A stretch of DNA of 64,000 nucleotides from the NCBI GenBank assembly GCA_029721435.1, contig CM056586.1, forward strand, positions 69,713,679 to 69,777,678, given 5' to 3'. The notes below the pieces were generated by a model that made no database searches, was not told the DNA's origin, and was given only the letters and a program-made list of their open reading frames with translations. Below, piece after piece: positions 1 to 53,860 of this stretch (position 1 is its first letter; every line of letters starts with the position of its first letter). This DNA is from Gymnothorax reevesii. Its lineage: Eukaryota > Chordata > Actinopteri > Anguilliformes > Muraenidae. The position numbers were made by a program, and so were the translations under genes.

Positions 1-103
1 CTAGCTCATTTTAAAGTGACTCAATGCAAGTAATAGAGCTCAAATCTGCACTATGCCTTTAAACCAACAAAGCCGTGTTTTAAATACAACGTAAAGTCAC
101 TGA

Positions 104-41454
<41,351 letters not shown>

Positions 41455-41504
41455 GACAATAATTTATTTATTCCTCCGTGGAAGCTGCAGAGTTTTAATG
41501 TAGT

Positions 41505-42310
41505 CAGCTGTGAATTCCACAGGATGTCTATGTAGCTGTTTGTAAATGCCTCAGGATGTTTATATAGCCCTCAGTGAATGCCACAGGAAGTTCATGTAGT
41601 CCACTGTGAATGCCGGAGGATGTTTATATAGCCCTCTGTGAATGCCACAGGAAGTTCATGTAGTCCACCGTGAATTCCACAGGATGGTTATGTAGCCGTT
41701 TGTAAATGCTTCAGGATGTTTATATAGCCCTCTGCGAATGCCACAGGAAGTTCATGTAGTCCACTGTGAATGCCACAGGGTGTTTATGTAGCCATTTGTA
41801 AATACTTCAGGATGTTTATATAGCCCTCTGTGAATGCCACAGGAAGTTCATGTAGTCCACTGTGAATGCCACAGGGTGTTTATGTAGCCATTTTTAAATA
41901 CTTCAGGATGTTTATATACCCCTCTGTGAATGCCACAGGGTGTTTATGCACTTCTTTGTAAATACTTTAGGATGTTTAAATGGCCCTCTGTGAATTTCAC
42001 AGGGTGTTTATATAGTCCTCTGTAAAAGCTACAGGATGTTTATATAGCCCTCTGTGAATGCCACAAGGTGTTCATGTGAATACTTTAGGATGTTTACATA
42101 GCCCTCTGTGAATGTCACAGGGTGTTTATATAGTCCTCTGTAAAAGCTTTAGGATGTTTATATAGCCCTCTGTGAATGCCCCAAGGTGTTCATGTAAATA
42201 ATCTAGGATGTTTACATAGCCCTTTGTGAATGTCACAGGGTGTTTACATAGCCATCTGTAAATGCTTCAGGAAGCTTATGTAGTCTTCTGTGTAAGCACC
42301 TGGATGTTAA
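41505..42310 (+). repeat. Minisatellite, 32-bp unit, about 25 copies
   Basis: Unit consensus begins TGTGAATGCCACAGGA and continues TGTTTATATAGCCCTC. At least three unit types (C, D, A) alternate, giving a 96-bp trimer in the first half; the second half is more degenerate with shortened units. Confidence 0.95.
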
Positions 42311-43774
42311 AGTTGGTGAGTCCTAGTTTTTAATTGGCACCGCAGACTTATGTGGCTGGGAATATCATTTCTGATTATTCAGAAATCGAAAAAAAAAAAA
42401 AACCTGCCGATGACCATGGCATGAACTGTTTTTAACTCTATATGAGAACACTAGGTGTACAACGAAGGAACTTCGCTGGCAACATTTTAAAATTACATTT
42501 TAAAAAAGAAACTTTTTTTGATACTGTTAAAATAATCCCTGCAAAGTGTTTTTGGAAAAACTTCTTCATGCACTGTACATTACTCCTACCCAAAAGTCTG
42601 AATCCCATTCACTGTAAATGAATGTGACGGCTTATCAGAGGTGCAGTACCTATTGTAAACAAGCACTGCTGTTAGCCAAATGTAAAAATTTATTTTTGTA
42701 GATTTCCAGATTTGAATATTTATTGACGATGCGTCGTATGTTCATCTTTTTTAAAATGTGTTTTGAGATACTGGGCGACATGGCTATGTTACTCCAAAAG
42801 TTGGTGCTTAATAATAAGTAAAAAAAGAATCAGAAACATACACGCATTGTCATGAAATTGAGAAAAACTGGGAATATCAAAATGCTTCAAGAATGTGTTT
42901 TGAAACATGTTTGTGGCAACAATGCTGAAATATTTGTATGTCTTTATAGCTGAGGTGGCAAGAAAGAATATTATTAATGTAATATAATTTTAAAAGTGTC
43001 TTGAAGCAAGTGAACTATTAATCCAACCTATAATTGTGATTCAGTACCCTAATCTTATGGCAGCCCTGTTAAATATGAGCTAAAAAGGCAATGAAAAAAA
43101 TATGGCTGTTGTTTTTCCTCCTGAAAATGTATTTTAAAATTAACAGAAATTGAAACCTGAATTTGAAGAAAAAAGAAAAATGTTTGAAGGACAAAAGTTA
43201 TTCTTGCCTTAAAATGAATATTGTTCCGAAAATCTTGCGCCGCAATCATTGGTACTCCTATAAAATATTACACGTAAAATGTAACTGAAGTATATTCCCA
43301 TCTTTCATTTTTTAATTCTACCATATTCTGCTATTGTCCCTAATCCTTCCTTCAAAATGGTTCAGACAAAATAATATTGCAGTGATGTGAGGAAGACAAA
43401 GGATTTTGCCTCGTTACAGAGATGGTGAGATGAAGCTCGTCAGAAGTCACATACACCACTGCCAGGTGCTTGCTCAGCTAAACATTGTTGAGGCAGATTA
43501 TACTGACTTTGCCGTGAGGTACAGAAATGACATGTTCATTGTAAGAATCTTACCTGACATTGAGTTTTAGCGAACCATTTTTCCAAAGACTGAGCAAATT
43601 CTGAGGCAGTGTGTGCTGCCAGAGGTTTTGGGAAAGCAGACGTCTCAGTGAGTGCTGAATTCAGCGATGTGTATGAACACACTGAGATCATCCTAACTGA
43701 CACACAGTAATGGGGGTGATTAACTGCTGCATGTACCCACTGCTCACATTACACATGCAAAACAAGCGGAATCC

Positions 43775-43780
43775 AATAAA
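43775..43780 (+). terminator. Poly(A) signal AATAAA, candidate for map3k20
   Basis: ATCCAATAAACTTGAATG lies 2.3 kb after the stop codon. Strongest-looking hexamer before intergenic DNA. Confidence 0.45.
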
Positions 43781-43800
43781 CTTGAATGTTATAGTTTGAA

Positions 43801-46460
43801 CCTCTTTATTGCATATTTTTGATGCCGTTTCACTTCTGAACAGCTTGGTCAGTAAACTGCAATGTGTGCAATGTATATGGAACTGTTAAATGCAATGAAC
43901 AAGTGAACAAATTTGGGGAAAAAAAGTTCTCACTTGTTGGGATCTTCAAAATGCATATCATGTTTGGTTGAGGTCAACAACTGATGGGCAAACATTCAAT
44001 GCCGCAATCTAGAGGACACCCAGTCAGAGGATGAGAATTAATCCAACTCCATGTACCAGTTGTCCTTCGCTCAGGGCCTTTTCATTGGACACCTCACAAT
44101 GCTCTACATACGGGGCTCCTCCGAGATCGCTCTCTTCTTGGGGGGAGCGTGACTGTGCTCTAGCCTGTACAGGTTGAATGAGTGTGAAACGATGCAGGAT
44201 TATACACGCCCCAGGTTTGGTTGAACCTGAATTTAGAGACTCGAGTGTAGAAACGCCTTTAATTAACCTCAACTTGCCTGCAATTCAGCTTACAGAATTA
44301 CGCAGGGTTCTGTAGTTTGTACAACAAATTCCTGGCTGGTGAACAGTCTTTACAGGACCACAGAGTTACTTATGTGGTTTACCTATTCAAATGGAACCAC
44401 AGACTTGGACAGATTAATTAGAGCAAAGCGAATGATTCCAATTTTGTCATTGATTGCAAGAGCCTTTTGTGGCCGGGTTGAAAGCCTATACACTGAATTC
44501 CGTATCCAGGGCTTAGGTCCGGAGCTCGCTTAGTTCTGCTGTCATCGGATTCAGTCCATCTCCCATCCCTACTGTTTCATCCAAAGAAAGATCTGTCTGA
44601 CAGGCTTTCTCTCTTTCATCACAATGAAATGAAAAACTTCTTATGGATTTTGGCCGTAACAACACAACCAAAAGTGGCTGAAGGACTTTTTGTTGCCTTG
44701 TGGGTCTTGTGTCCATGAATCTGGATTCTCTGCAGTTTGTCCCTTCAGTTCAACATCATGCCTCCATAAATTATGAAGCGCAAGCAATGTTTCTGCGGCC
44801 TCTGAGCGCCTTCGCCTCTCCTCGTGAGCATCCATCCTTTCATCTCGTTGTTTTGATGCCGTCAATGTCTTAGATTTTCTGATGTCCAAGTCTGAGTGTT
44901 GGTGCCCAGTCAACAATAACAACATCAAATAGGGCGCTTGGCTCAGCTGACAAAAACAATGAAATCATTGAGGAATTTACAAGGCCAAGGCTAAAGAAAT
45001 CAGGTAAGTAAACTTTTAGGCAAGTTTAATTAAAACTTATGATTTCATGCGAAGTTGAATGGGAAAAGAGATGGGACAGGATGAATGGTGACCAGACTAT
45101 TTGACTGAAGTTGCGTGAATTACCCCCAAAATTTCTTTAATATTTACGCCACTAGATGTGTTAAACCCCTCAAAATGTAGCCCTTTTTTGAGCAAATTTC
45201 CTTCCAGACTGAAGTGCTTACTGTTCTGGAACCAATTTGACAACAGGGATAATTGTGGTCTCGTTTGAAAGGGGGCACGCAAAAGATTTCTCTAAAATAG
45301 TCAGCATTGCTGAGAATTTCACGCTAATTGAGCAACAACACTGGAAATATATGCTTTTGTCTGATGGGAAAAGACTGTTTTTTTTGCTCTCATGTCTCTC
45401 TGTGACCGAGGCTCATCAGCCAAGAAGAATAATACAGTCACAGGCAGATGCTTAAACAACTGCAGTTCAAATAATATGATTCTCTAACCAAAAATTAATA
45501 TTTCGTGGATTTTTTTTTTGGTAGATTTTGTGCGTGTTTCGACAAAAAATATTGAAGAATCCAAATTTTACAATGTTCCTAACCACAGTCGCTTTTTGCT
45601 TATACAATAGTTTGCCAACATCCTTCTTTCAGGTCTTTTTCCCCATATGAAGATAAATTCTCACTTTAATTTACCCTTCCAATTCCCTGCACTGGGGTGC
45701 GATTGTAATAGTACCGTTAACTGCACAGCAATTCAATACATTTGAAATTTGCATAAAAATGCTCCAACTGGCAAAAACACAATGTAGGCCTGAGTTCAAT
45801 GGCTCAAATTATTTTTGCTGAGGGACAGCTTGCAGCTCGCAAGGTCCACTCGTTAATTGAGGTGGCCACGTCCGTAATCATGCATAACTTATTGCCTTAA
45901 TACAATGTAAATGGGTGATTTATATATAAAAATCACCCCCTGTACAATTTTCATTGGCAGGAAAAGTAGGTATTGAAACTAAATAGCTTTTTTTCACCCA
46001 GGCTCTAAACATGTTTATTTCTGCTGTGAAGTTGGGCCCTTTTCACATGGGGGTCAGTGAGGACTGACTCGCTCATGCAGCCTGCCTCAAGTGGCCATTA
46101 GAAAAACTGCATTTTTTTGTTCTTCTGCCTCGGCCTCATTTTTTAGAACCGGAGGTTGCCCCTTAGTACTTACCATGATACTGACCACCCACCACAAAAA
46201 GAAACGAGCGTGACACCGACATCAGCGACATTCTCTGCTTCCCCAGGACATACGCACGTCATGCAGCAACAAGGATAAAAAATTGGCTGGATACTAGATT
46301 TATTTTTGAGGTCTCTATCTCACGCAGATCTGGGATCTGATTTCTCATACATTATTTCTACAAGTTGAAAGGAAAAACAGATTCAGAAATGAAGTTAATT
46401 TATTATTTATTTCCATATAATAGCCAGATTAAACGCTGAAGAACCATATAAATACTATGC
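43801..46460 (+). other. Intergenic DNA, nothing recognised
   Basis: No exon-like similarity. The 44540-44930 segment has a minus-strand charged open frame (HEERRRRSEAAETLLALHNL) that could be an old transposon-associated gene relic, but I cannot name it. Confidence 0.4.
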
Positions 46461-46469
46461 ATAAATATC

Positions 46470-46650
46470 GTTCATCTGACTGGCTGGTGGGCGAATTTGG
46501 CGAATTTTTTTTTTTCCCACTTGAGTTCCGGGCACCACCAGAAACTCAATTGCGTACAGCCAATCTGCAACCTTGTTCCGGACCTCTGAAGGAGTGTCTA
46601 GAGACAGTTTCATTTTTGGGCAGGGCTGTGATTAGCGGCCAGGCCCCTAT
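46470..46650 (+). repeat. Interspersed repeat, copy 1
   Basis: About 130 bp (GAGTTCCGGGCACCACCAGA, TTGCGTACAGCCAATC, CTGAAGGAGTGTC) matches the reverse complement of 53690-53860. Family not named. Confidence 0.65.
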
Positions 46651-46676
46651 AAATGCGAATGTCGGCGAGTTAGTGA

Positions 46677-46704
46677 GTGACTGACTGACTGACTGACTGA
46701 CTGA
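46677..46704 (+). repeat. GACT microsatellite
   Basis: Six to seven tandem GACT units ending in CTGAGTG. Confidence 0.9.
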
Positions 46705-46886
46705 GTGATCAAGTTAAACGATTGGCTGGCAGGCGGGGAAGAAGTTCAGCAATTGGTCGGCCGGCGGGGAAGAACTTCAACGATTGGTTAGCCGACGACA
46801 GACTTCAGCGATTGGTCGGTCATTCCTTGGTTGTCCAACAATTAGCTTGCTGGCTGGCCGGGCGTTTGTCACTCGAATCTCCTGGG

Positions 46887-48030
46887 GGGTATACTACGAA
46901 GCAAGTTCAACATAGACAGGCTATATTTGAGTGAGCCGGCTAAACAAACCCTGAATTCGCAATCAGAGATAATTGGTATCACTACGGTGGTTGTAATCTT
47001 TCTCTGTTAATCTCCATTTTGCGCTTTCAACACCGTATGCTCTCAACAAAAAAGCATTTTATGCGTCAATTGACCATATTTCCATTCACAAAAATGATCG
47101 TGTACTGTATGTTCCCTGAGGACATTATCCCTGATCCAGAATCAGTAACACTGCGGGTTATCTCCCCCTGCGGCACCAGGGGGCACCGCCAGCAGCTTAA
47201 TGGGAGACAGACATAGACGGGCTATATTTCAGTGAGCCGGCTCAACAAACCCTGAATTTAAAATCAGAGATTATTGGTACCACGGCGGTCGTGATCTTTC
47301 TTTATTAATGTCGGTTTTGTGCTTTCAACATTGTACTCGCTCTCAATAAAAGAGTGTTTCATTCGGCGAATCACCCTATTTCCATTCATAAAATGAGCAA
47401 TTGCAATCTGTATGTTTCACCGAGGAAGCTATCCCTCATCATCATCATCATCATCGTGGTTCCCCACGCGGCACGAGTTTGGCCTAGGGGGGCAGCTGTT
47501 TGGCTGATGGAAAGCGTGAAGCCAACAGCTGCATGAAGTCATTCTTTTGCATCATGAATCTCAGGATCTGACTTCTGTCCATATTTATAGACGATTCAAT
47601 CTTAGTCCAGCTAGTTCTTTTGTCGTAAAGGGTTTTCTTTAGTTAGGAATCATTAGTCATCCGGCAAATGTGAGCAATGTACTGCATATGTCTGGTTTGA
47701 TAGTAGTGTTCTATCGGTGTGGAGCCGGTAATGCTGTGAAGCTTACTGTTCGAGATTTTATATGCCCAGTCAAGCTCATCATCAACAAGAGAGAGTGGCT
47801 AGACACCCTTTTTTTTGATTATTTTTCGGTGGGGCGTTCTTGCGGGCAAAACCCCCGGTGCTCATTTTTCTCAGGAAGTTGTTCCAGATCATCTCTAACT
47901 TTTGGATCTCTGCTGACGCGAGTTTCCACGCTTGAACACTATAAAGCAGTCTGATCCAGGATCAGTAACACTGCGGGTTATGTCCCCCCATGCCACCAGG
48001 GGGCACCGCCAGCGGCTTAATGGGAGGCAC
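46887..48030 (+). repeat. Partly tandem repeat of a 300-bp unit
   Basis: CATAGACAGGCTATATTTGA at 46911 recurs as CATAGACGGGCTATATTTCA at 47212 and the two copies stay alignable for about 250 bp. The following block GATCCAGAATCAGTAACACT (47134) recurs as GATCCAGGATCAGTAACACT at 47955, after a 480-bp intervening segment that includes an ATC microsatellite near 47440. The start GGGTATACTACGAAGCAAG resembles Harbinger/ISL2EU-type MITE ends known in fish. Confidence 0.6.
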
Positions 48031-48275
48031 ATGGAGTTTTACACTCTTTGGTTGGACACCTGAAAGACTGCATGATTATGTATACTCAGGTGGATACCTG
48101 GGAAATTATCATTGAGATTCATGTAAGTGCATTTATGATGGTTGATGCATGCACTTGTTTGTTGGATGTAATGTATGTGGTTGCTGGGTCATTAATAAAC
48201 TCTTTAAAAAAAAATAAAGAAAATCTCCTAGGAGGAGTGGGTTATGATTATGGACAGTTTTGAAGAATGTAAATA
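48031..48275 (+). other. Short intergenic spacer
   Basis: Nothing recognised. Confidence 0.4.
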
Positions 48276-48590
48276 CAGTTGAGAAGAAAATTATTAGCCC
48301 CCCTACAAAAATAGCATTGTTTTAAAAGCATTTCCCGAGTGCTTTTATACAGAGCAACACATTTTTAACACAGCTTTTTTAGACATCTCCGTTTTATTTT
48401 GGATGCTTACATTATTTTAGTTTGAGCACAGAAATGAAAATTTTCCACAAAAAACAAAAATTACCATGGTCAAAATTATTAGCCCCCCGGATCCTAATAG
48501 TCAATTGTGTATTTTGCTGGTTAACAGCTTTCAGTTGTTTGCTATAGTTTTCAACAAGTCTCTGACATTTCTTTTGAGGAATCCCAGCCC

Positions 48591-50079
48591 CTTGAATCGC
48601 CACCTTATCGTGGAGGGGTTTGAGTACCTGGATGATCCTGGGAGCTATGTTGTCTGGGGCTTATTGCCCGTTGTAGGGTCTCTCAGGCTAAACAGGTCTG
48701 CAAAGCAAGGACCTTCATGTCACCGGGACCCCACCTTGGAGCCAGGCCTGGGGTTGGGGCTGGCAGGCGAGCACCTGGTGGTCGGGTCTCTACCCACAGG
48801 ACCCAGCCAGGCACAGGGTAAAGTCTATTCCAGGGTGCGAACCACGGATTCAGGAGGAACAGTTTGGTTTTCGTCCTAGTCGTGGAACACTGGACCAGCT
48901 CTATGCCATCCGCAGGGTGCTTGAGGGTTCATGGGAGTTTGCCCAACCAGTTCACATGCGTTTTGTGGACTTGGAGAAGGCATTTGACCATGTCGTGGCA
49001 TTCTGTGGGAGGTGCTTTGGGAGTATGGAGTCCGGGACCCTTTACTAAGGGCCGTGCGGTCTCTGTATGACCGGAGCAGGAGCTTAGTTCGCATTGCCGG
49101 CAGTAATTCAGACCTGTTTCCGGTGCATGCTGGACTCTGGCAGGGCTGCCCTTTGTCACCGGTTCTGTTCACTATTTTTATGGACAGAATTTCTTGGCGC
49201 AGCCAGGGGTCGGAGGGAATCCGGTTCAGGGACCAAAGGATCTCATCTCTGCTTTTTGCAGATGATGTTGTCCTGTTGGCTCCTTCGATCCTGGACCTTC
49301 AGCATGTACTGGGGCGGTTTGCAGCCAAGTGCGAAGCGGCTGGGATGAGAATCAGCACCTCCAAGTCCGAGGCCATAGTTCTCGACCGGAAAAAGGTGAC
49401 TAGCCCCCTCCTGGTTGGAGGAGAGCTCCTGCCTCAGGTGGAGAAGTTTAAGTATCTTGGGGTCTTGTTCACGAGGGAGGGAAGGATGGAGCGTGAGATT
49501 GACAGACGGATCGGTGCAGCAGTAGCGGTAATGCGGTCATTGTACCGATCTGTTGTAGTGAAGAAGGAGTTGAGCCAAAAGGCGAAGCTCTCAATTTACC
49601 AATCAATCTACGTTCCTACCCTCACCTATGGTCAGGAACTTTGGGTCATGACTAAAACAACGAGATCTTGGATACAAGCGGCTGAAATGGGTTTCCTCAG
49701 CAGGGTGGCAGGGCGCTCCCTTAAAGATAGGGTGAGAAGCTCTGTTACCCAGGAGAAGCTCAGAGTAGAGCCGCTGCTCCTCCTCGTCGAGAGGAAGCAG
49801 TTGAGGTGGCTCGGGCATCCATATCGGATGCCCTCTGGACGCCATCCTGGGAAGGTGTTGCGGGCATGCCCCACCGGGAGGAGGCCCCGGAGAAGACCCA
49901 GGACACACTGGAGGGACTATGTTACTCGGCTGGCCTGGGAACTCCTCGGGATACCCCTGGAAGAACTGGAGGAAGTGTCCAGGGAGAGGGAAGTCTGAGC
50001 ATCTTTGCTTAGACTGCTACCCCTGCGACCTGGCCCCGGATAAGTGGAAGATGATGGATGGATGGATGGATGGATAGAT
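48591..50079 (+). mobile_element. 5'-truncated Rex1/CR1-like LINE
   Basis: Non-LTR retrotransposon fragment with a perfect 13-bp target duplication GGAATCCCAGCCC (48578-48590 and 50080-50092). Reverse-transcriptase motifs are FGFRPSRGTLDQ, FVDLEKAFDHV, GCPLSPVLFTIFMDRI and LLFADDVVLLAP, followed by the conserved C-terminal region to EELEEVSREREV. It ends in a TGGATGGATGGA tail, typical of Rex1-like elements. One frameshift near 48990 separates motif A from the rest, and the 5' half is absent. The clade is from memory of fish elements. Confidence 0.9.
49012..49998 (+). pseudogene. LINE reverse-transcriptase, open C-terminal part (328 aa)
   Basis: Long uninterrupted frame holding the FADD catalytic box at about residues 82-85, the thumb and the C-terminal region. 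It lacks endonuclease and the RT N-terminus, so it is not a functional gene. Its length and the perfect target duplication suggest a fairly recent insertion. Confidence 0.9.
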
Positions 50080-51204
50080 GGAATCCCAGCCCATTCTTCT
50101 TTGGCAAATCTCTCAAATTCCTCCAGATTTGATGGCCCTCTGGCATGAATGTTTTTATTTAGAACACCCCACATATTTTCAATGGGATTTAAGTCAGGGC
50201 TTTGGGCAGGCCGATTCCTTCCACCTTGACAAGATTTCCAGTTCCAGATCCACTGAAACATCCCCACAGCATAATACTCCCATTACTGTGTTTCACTGTG
50301 GGGATGGTGTTCTTTGAGTTATATGCCTCTCCCTTTTTTCTCCAAACATAAGCAGTGTCTCTGTGGCCAAAGAGCTTCCAGTATGCATAATCTTTCTCCT
50401 GGTTGTCCTGAGCATACTTATGTCTGGCTTGAAGGTGTCTCTTCTTCAAAAGTGGAGTTTTTCTTGGTCTGCAACCTCGCAGTCCATTCCTGTGCAGAGC
50501 TCTGGTGATTGTCTTCTTAGAGACTACGATTCCTGACGTGGCTAAGTCATTCACCAGTGTCTTGGCAGTTGTTCTGGGGTCTTTAGACACGTCTCTCACT
50601 AGTTTTCTTTCCAGGATCTTTGAAATCTTTCGCTTCCTACCACGGCCAGGCTTGTCCTGTACTGTGTGGCTGTCTTTGAATTTCTGGATTATACCCTTTG
50701 TACTTCTCACTCCAGTTCTTGACACTTGGAAATGCTTGGATAGCGTTGTGAATCCTTCTCCTGCTTTGTGTGCATCGATAATTCTTTATCACAAGTCCAA
50801 ACTGATTTCTTTAGTTTGCGGGATGGTGCTTTCTCAACTGACAGTTCAATGACCCATACTGAGGCTTTTATACCTTGTTTTAACTTAATTGTTGAGTGAT
50901 ATCACCTGATCACCTTTAAGCACATCACCTGTGAAGTTAAAGCACATCATTGCACAAAAGTGGTTAGTTCAATGACTTGGTCATTTCTTGAAGGGGGCTA
51001 ATAATAATGTTCCTGGTCATTTTAGTTTTTTCTTAAATAAATCTGTTTTGGTGTGCAAATATAAATATATTTGTGCCTTCTAAAGAAAACCAGTATGTTC
51101 AGAAATTTTTTTTAAAAATTCTTTGCTCTGTGAAAAAAGTAATTGGGAAAATCTTGAAGAAACTTCTAATTTCAAAGGGGGGCTAATAATTTTGTCCTCG
51201 ACTG

Positions 51205-52733
51205 TGTAGAAAAAACAGCAAAAAGCAACACTGCTGCTGCTAATAAGGCCAGAGAGGAATTCTGGCGGAAACTTTCTGAACTCAAGTCCTCTTATGAAGG
51301 ACTAATGGAAATCACATCGGTTTCTCAGCCAAATCAAGCAAAATGAAATTAAATTATACAAATGAACTTTCTTATTTCTCAGCCAATTCTCATGATCTTG
51401 CTGTTAACTACAAGGCCTTTTCGAAACTTTCAATGGGTCATAAATTCATTGAAATTAATTGCATTTCAATTTTTTTTGTCACATAGTTAACCATATTCAT
51501 TCATCACCAATATCAAACAACCCTTTATGTGAACACATGGCAGCTCCCTCACTTGAACATGTTCATTAAGCGGTTTTACTCAAAACTGTGGATTCTTTGT
51601 CAATAACATGCCCAAAGACAAAACATGGGGAAAAAAAGGAATATTTGAAGTTCGTTCTCACACCCTCACTATATAGGAACTGCCATGTGTTCACAAAAGT
51701 GACATCACGTTCCTGGTTAGCTTTATTTATTGTAACAATAACTTTATTGTTTCATTACGATTCGTGAACATACACACATACATAATTTATCTGCTATCTA
51801 CATCTGTTGCAGCTGTCTCTCCCAAATTCACCTTCACAAAATCAATAATTGCTACCCTTACTCTAGCTCTTTGTCTATTCAAATGTACAACTTGCTTTTG
51901 ATGTTTTCCTTACTCAAGACCCCCCCCTCCCTCACTCGCACTCCCTCACTCACTCTTTCACACTCGCCCACTCTCCCCACCCACTTTGTAAATAATTTAT
52001 CAGCTCCAGCTCATTTCTAAACTTGTACTTCATATAATTGCGTGAGCTTTGCCCCATTTAGCACCCTTTTCTTGGGCCCACATTCTCATACAGCACTTGG
52101 CGGCCCAGCCGAATTCTAGGTTGCACCTACTCTTGTTTCCCTTTTCACTGGCCTTGCGCTAATTATGTAAACATAAGCGAGATCGCGTCAGCTTATTCAA
52201 GAGAATATGAATGCTCTGAGCAGATGATTTTTATCAATCTTTGCTGGAAGCGTTAAAAATGACTGGCAGGTTTGGAAACGGCCACCACATTCTCAAGGAC
52301 ACAAAGAGTGATTCAAAACCTCCTTCAAAGTATAAAATCATTAGGCTGTATCACACCCCTCTGCCCGAGTATAGCCATGGCCGTCTACTTAAGATTTTGT
52401 TTCTATCAACCTACAGTATATTAAGAGCTGACAGCAAAGTGCAAATAGGATTCATTAACAGCTCTTGACAAACCTGCCTATATGTTTATAACGTTCAGTT
52501 GCAAGGCTAGATAAAAAATGATCTGTAGGCCTACAGAGTATTCATATTTTCAAGAATAAGATGACGCATTCTCGGTTATTTCTATTTTATATTCATTGGA
52601 TTTTGTTCGGTGTCGCTAACTAGTTTATTATTAATATGATCAGTGCAGGATAAAAATGCGGCGAGTTGGGTATTGCTAGACTACATTGATTGTAACCAGC
52701 TCATTTTACCAGCTTCAGATATTTGAACAAATA
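51205..52733 (+). other. Intergenic DNA with a small inverted repeat
   Basis: No gene seen. TGTGAACACATGGCAGCTCC near 51528 and GGAACTGCCATGTGTTCACA near 51677 form a 20-bp inverted pair about 170 bp apart. Confidence 0.5.
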
Positions 52734-53552
52734 TACTCAGCCAAAATAAAAATTTCACACTCATTTGGAGGTCGATAAGTTGAACATACAAGAAATGAGG
52801 TTTTAAATAATGATTTTATTTAATTCTGTACTCATTAAAGATGGTGTATCATAAAAATAATGTCCATAATATAACCAGTTCCACCGAAAATGCTACGGAA
52901 ATGTCCAAGAGTAAAAATGGTACGTTACAACTTGAATAAGAGCAGTGCGCAGGCGATTACGCATGGTTTGGGCAGTCACACGACCTCTAAACAATTCATT
53001 CCTAGTGGACGTTGCAGTGACAAATCGATTATGCGAATGACGTAAGACAATTTGTCGGTCTTCTGCTTTTGACGTCACACGCGAGCTACCAGAACGAGGT
53101 CGGTCAGCTGTGGTGCCAGTTTGTTGGAGACGTGTCCGAAGATCATGGATAGTCGCCGACTGCACCCCATAACCCTTGCAACGTCAGTGACGGAGGTTTC
53201 CTTATTCAGCATGGCAATGGCACGTTCACGCTGAATGTTTGACAGCCATGGCTTTGAAAATCGACAAATAATTAACTGTAAAAACTTGTTTTTCCGAGAT
53301 GTCACTCTAACGTGCTAAGGTGAGCTCAGTTGCACATCTCTCATATGGTCACATGACTATGAACAGGAGAAAACATGTTTTTTAGCTTTATGTACGCTCG
53401 CACGTGCTACGTACCTGTGCACGTCGGAGTTGATGTGTGTCATGATGCCTTTGACAATGCATTTACTAGTAATAATAAAGACTCTTTTATTAAAAGTTTC
53501 CTGAAAATATTTACAAATTGATGAGTGTGAAGTTTCTTTTTTTGACTCAGTG
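52734..53552 (-). mobile_element. Tc1/mariner-like element, internally deleted
   Basis: Inverted ends (left TACTCAGCCAAAATAAAAAT; right complement CACTGAGTCAAAAAAAGAAA, then CTTCACACTCAT shared by both) with TA duplications at 52732-52733 and 53553-53554. On the minus strand only the DNA-binding half of the transposase remains (LSNIQRERAIAMLNKETSVT, then DLRTRLQQTGTTADRPRSGS) with one frameshift; the catalytic domain is absent. Confidence 0.88.
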
Positions 53553-53689
53553 TACATTCATAACAATTCATCTAAATGGCAGACTCGACAAATGATTCGT
53601 CCAACAGTTTTGCTGAAAGCAAGACAGGCATCTATCATGTTATTGCAGAATGGACTGTGCATTCAGTGGATCCGAGGCCCTTGCCCGGG

Positions 53690-53860
53690 TGTAAGGCTTG
53701 CACAGACGGAAACATTTCACTGTCATGCGACACTCCTTCAGTGGTCCGGAAAAAGATAGCTGATTGGCTGTACGCAAATATGTTTCTGTTGGTGTCCGGA
53801 ACTCTGGTGGGGAAAAAAATTCGCGGCCGGTGGGTGCTTCTAAACCAACCCCTTCATGCA
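53690..53860 (-). repeat. Interspersed repeat, copy 2
   Basis: Reverse-complement relative of 46470-46650, sharing GAGTTCCGGACACCAACAGA and TTGCGTACAGCCAATC. The open frame over it is a repeat translation, not a gene. Confidence 0.65.

Larger units (their letters stand above)
41455..43800 (+). other. map3k20: Presumed map3k20 3' UTR
   Basis: Region between the stop codon and the AATAAA at 43775. It begins with the minisatellite and is then AT-rich. No intron or gene is evident. Human ZAK also has a long 3' UTR, but the extent here is inferred. Confidence 0.55.
48412..50850 (-). pseudogene. Tc1 transposase, deleted and split by LINE
   Basis: Minus-strand order: N-terminal HTH part (HKAGEGFTTLSKHFQVSRTG near 50730-50790, with stops), then SKKTITRALHRNGLRGCRPR, KHSNGSIMLWGCFSGSGTGN, and SPDLNPIENMWGVLNK, EEFERFAKEEWAG. 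After the LINE it resumes at IPQKKCQRLVENYSKQLKAV. The stretch that normally carries the second catalytic Asp (QHDNDPKH-type) is missing, so the enzyme could not work even before the LINE came in. Confidence 0.92.
48276..51204 (-). mobile_element. Tc1-type transposon split by a LINE
   Basis: Ends CAGTTGAGAAGAAAATTATT and its near complement AATAATTTTGTCCTCGACTG, with a TA at the left flank. Removing the LINE leaves about 1.43 kb. The transposase lies on the minus strand. Confidence 0.92.

Noticed and set aside
41505..42310. Regular repeats resembling a CRISPR array
   Set aside because: Units are directly adjacent without unique spacers and lie in a vertebrate gene; it is a minisatellite.
44513..44928. 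Charged minus-strand open frames of 67-95 residues
   Set aside because: No family recognised and no start or splice support; possibly an old transposon-associated gene, not callable.
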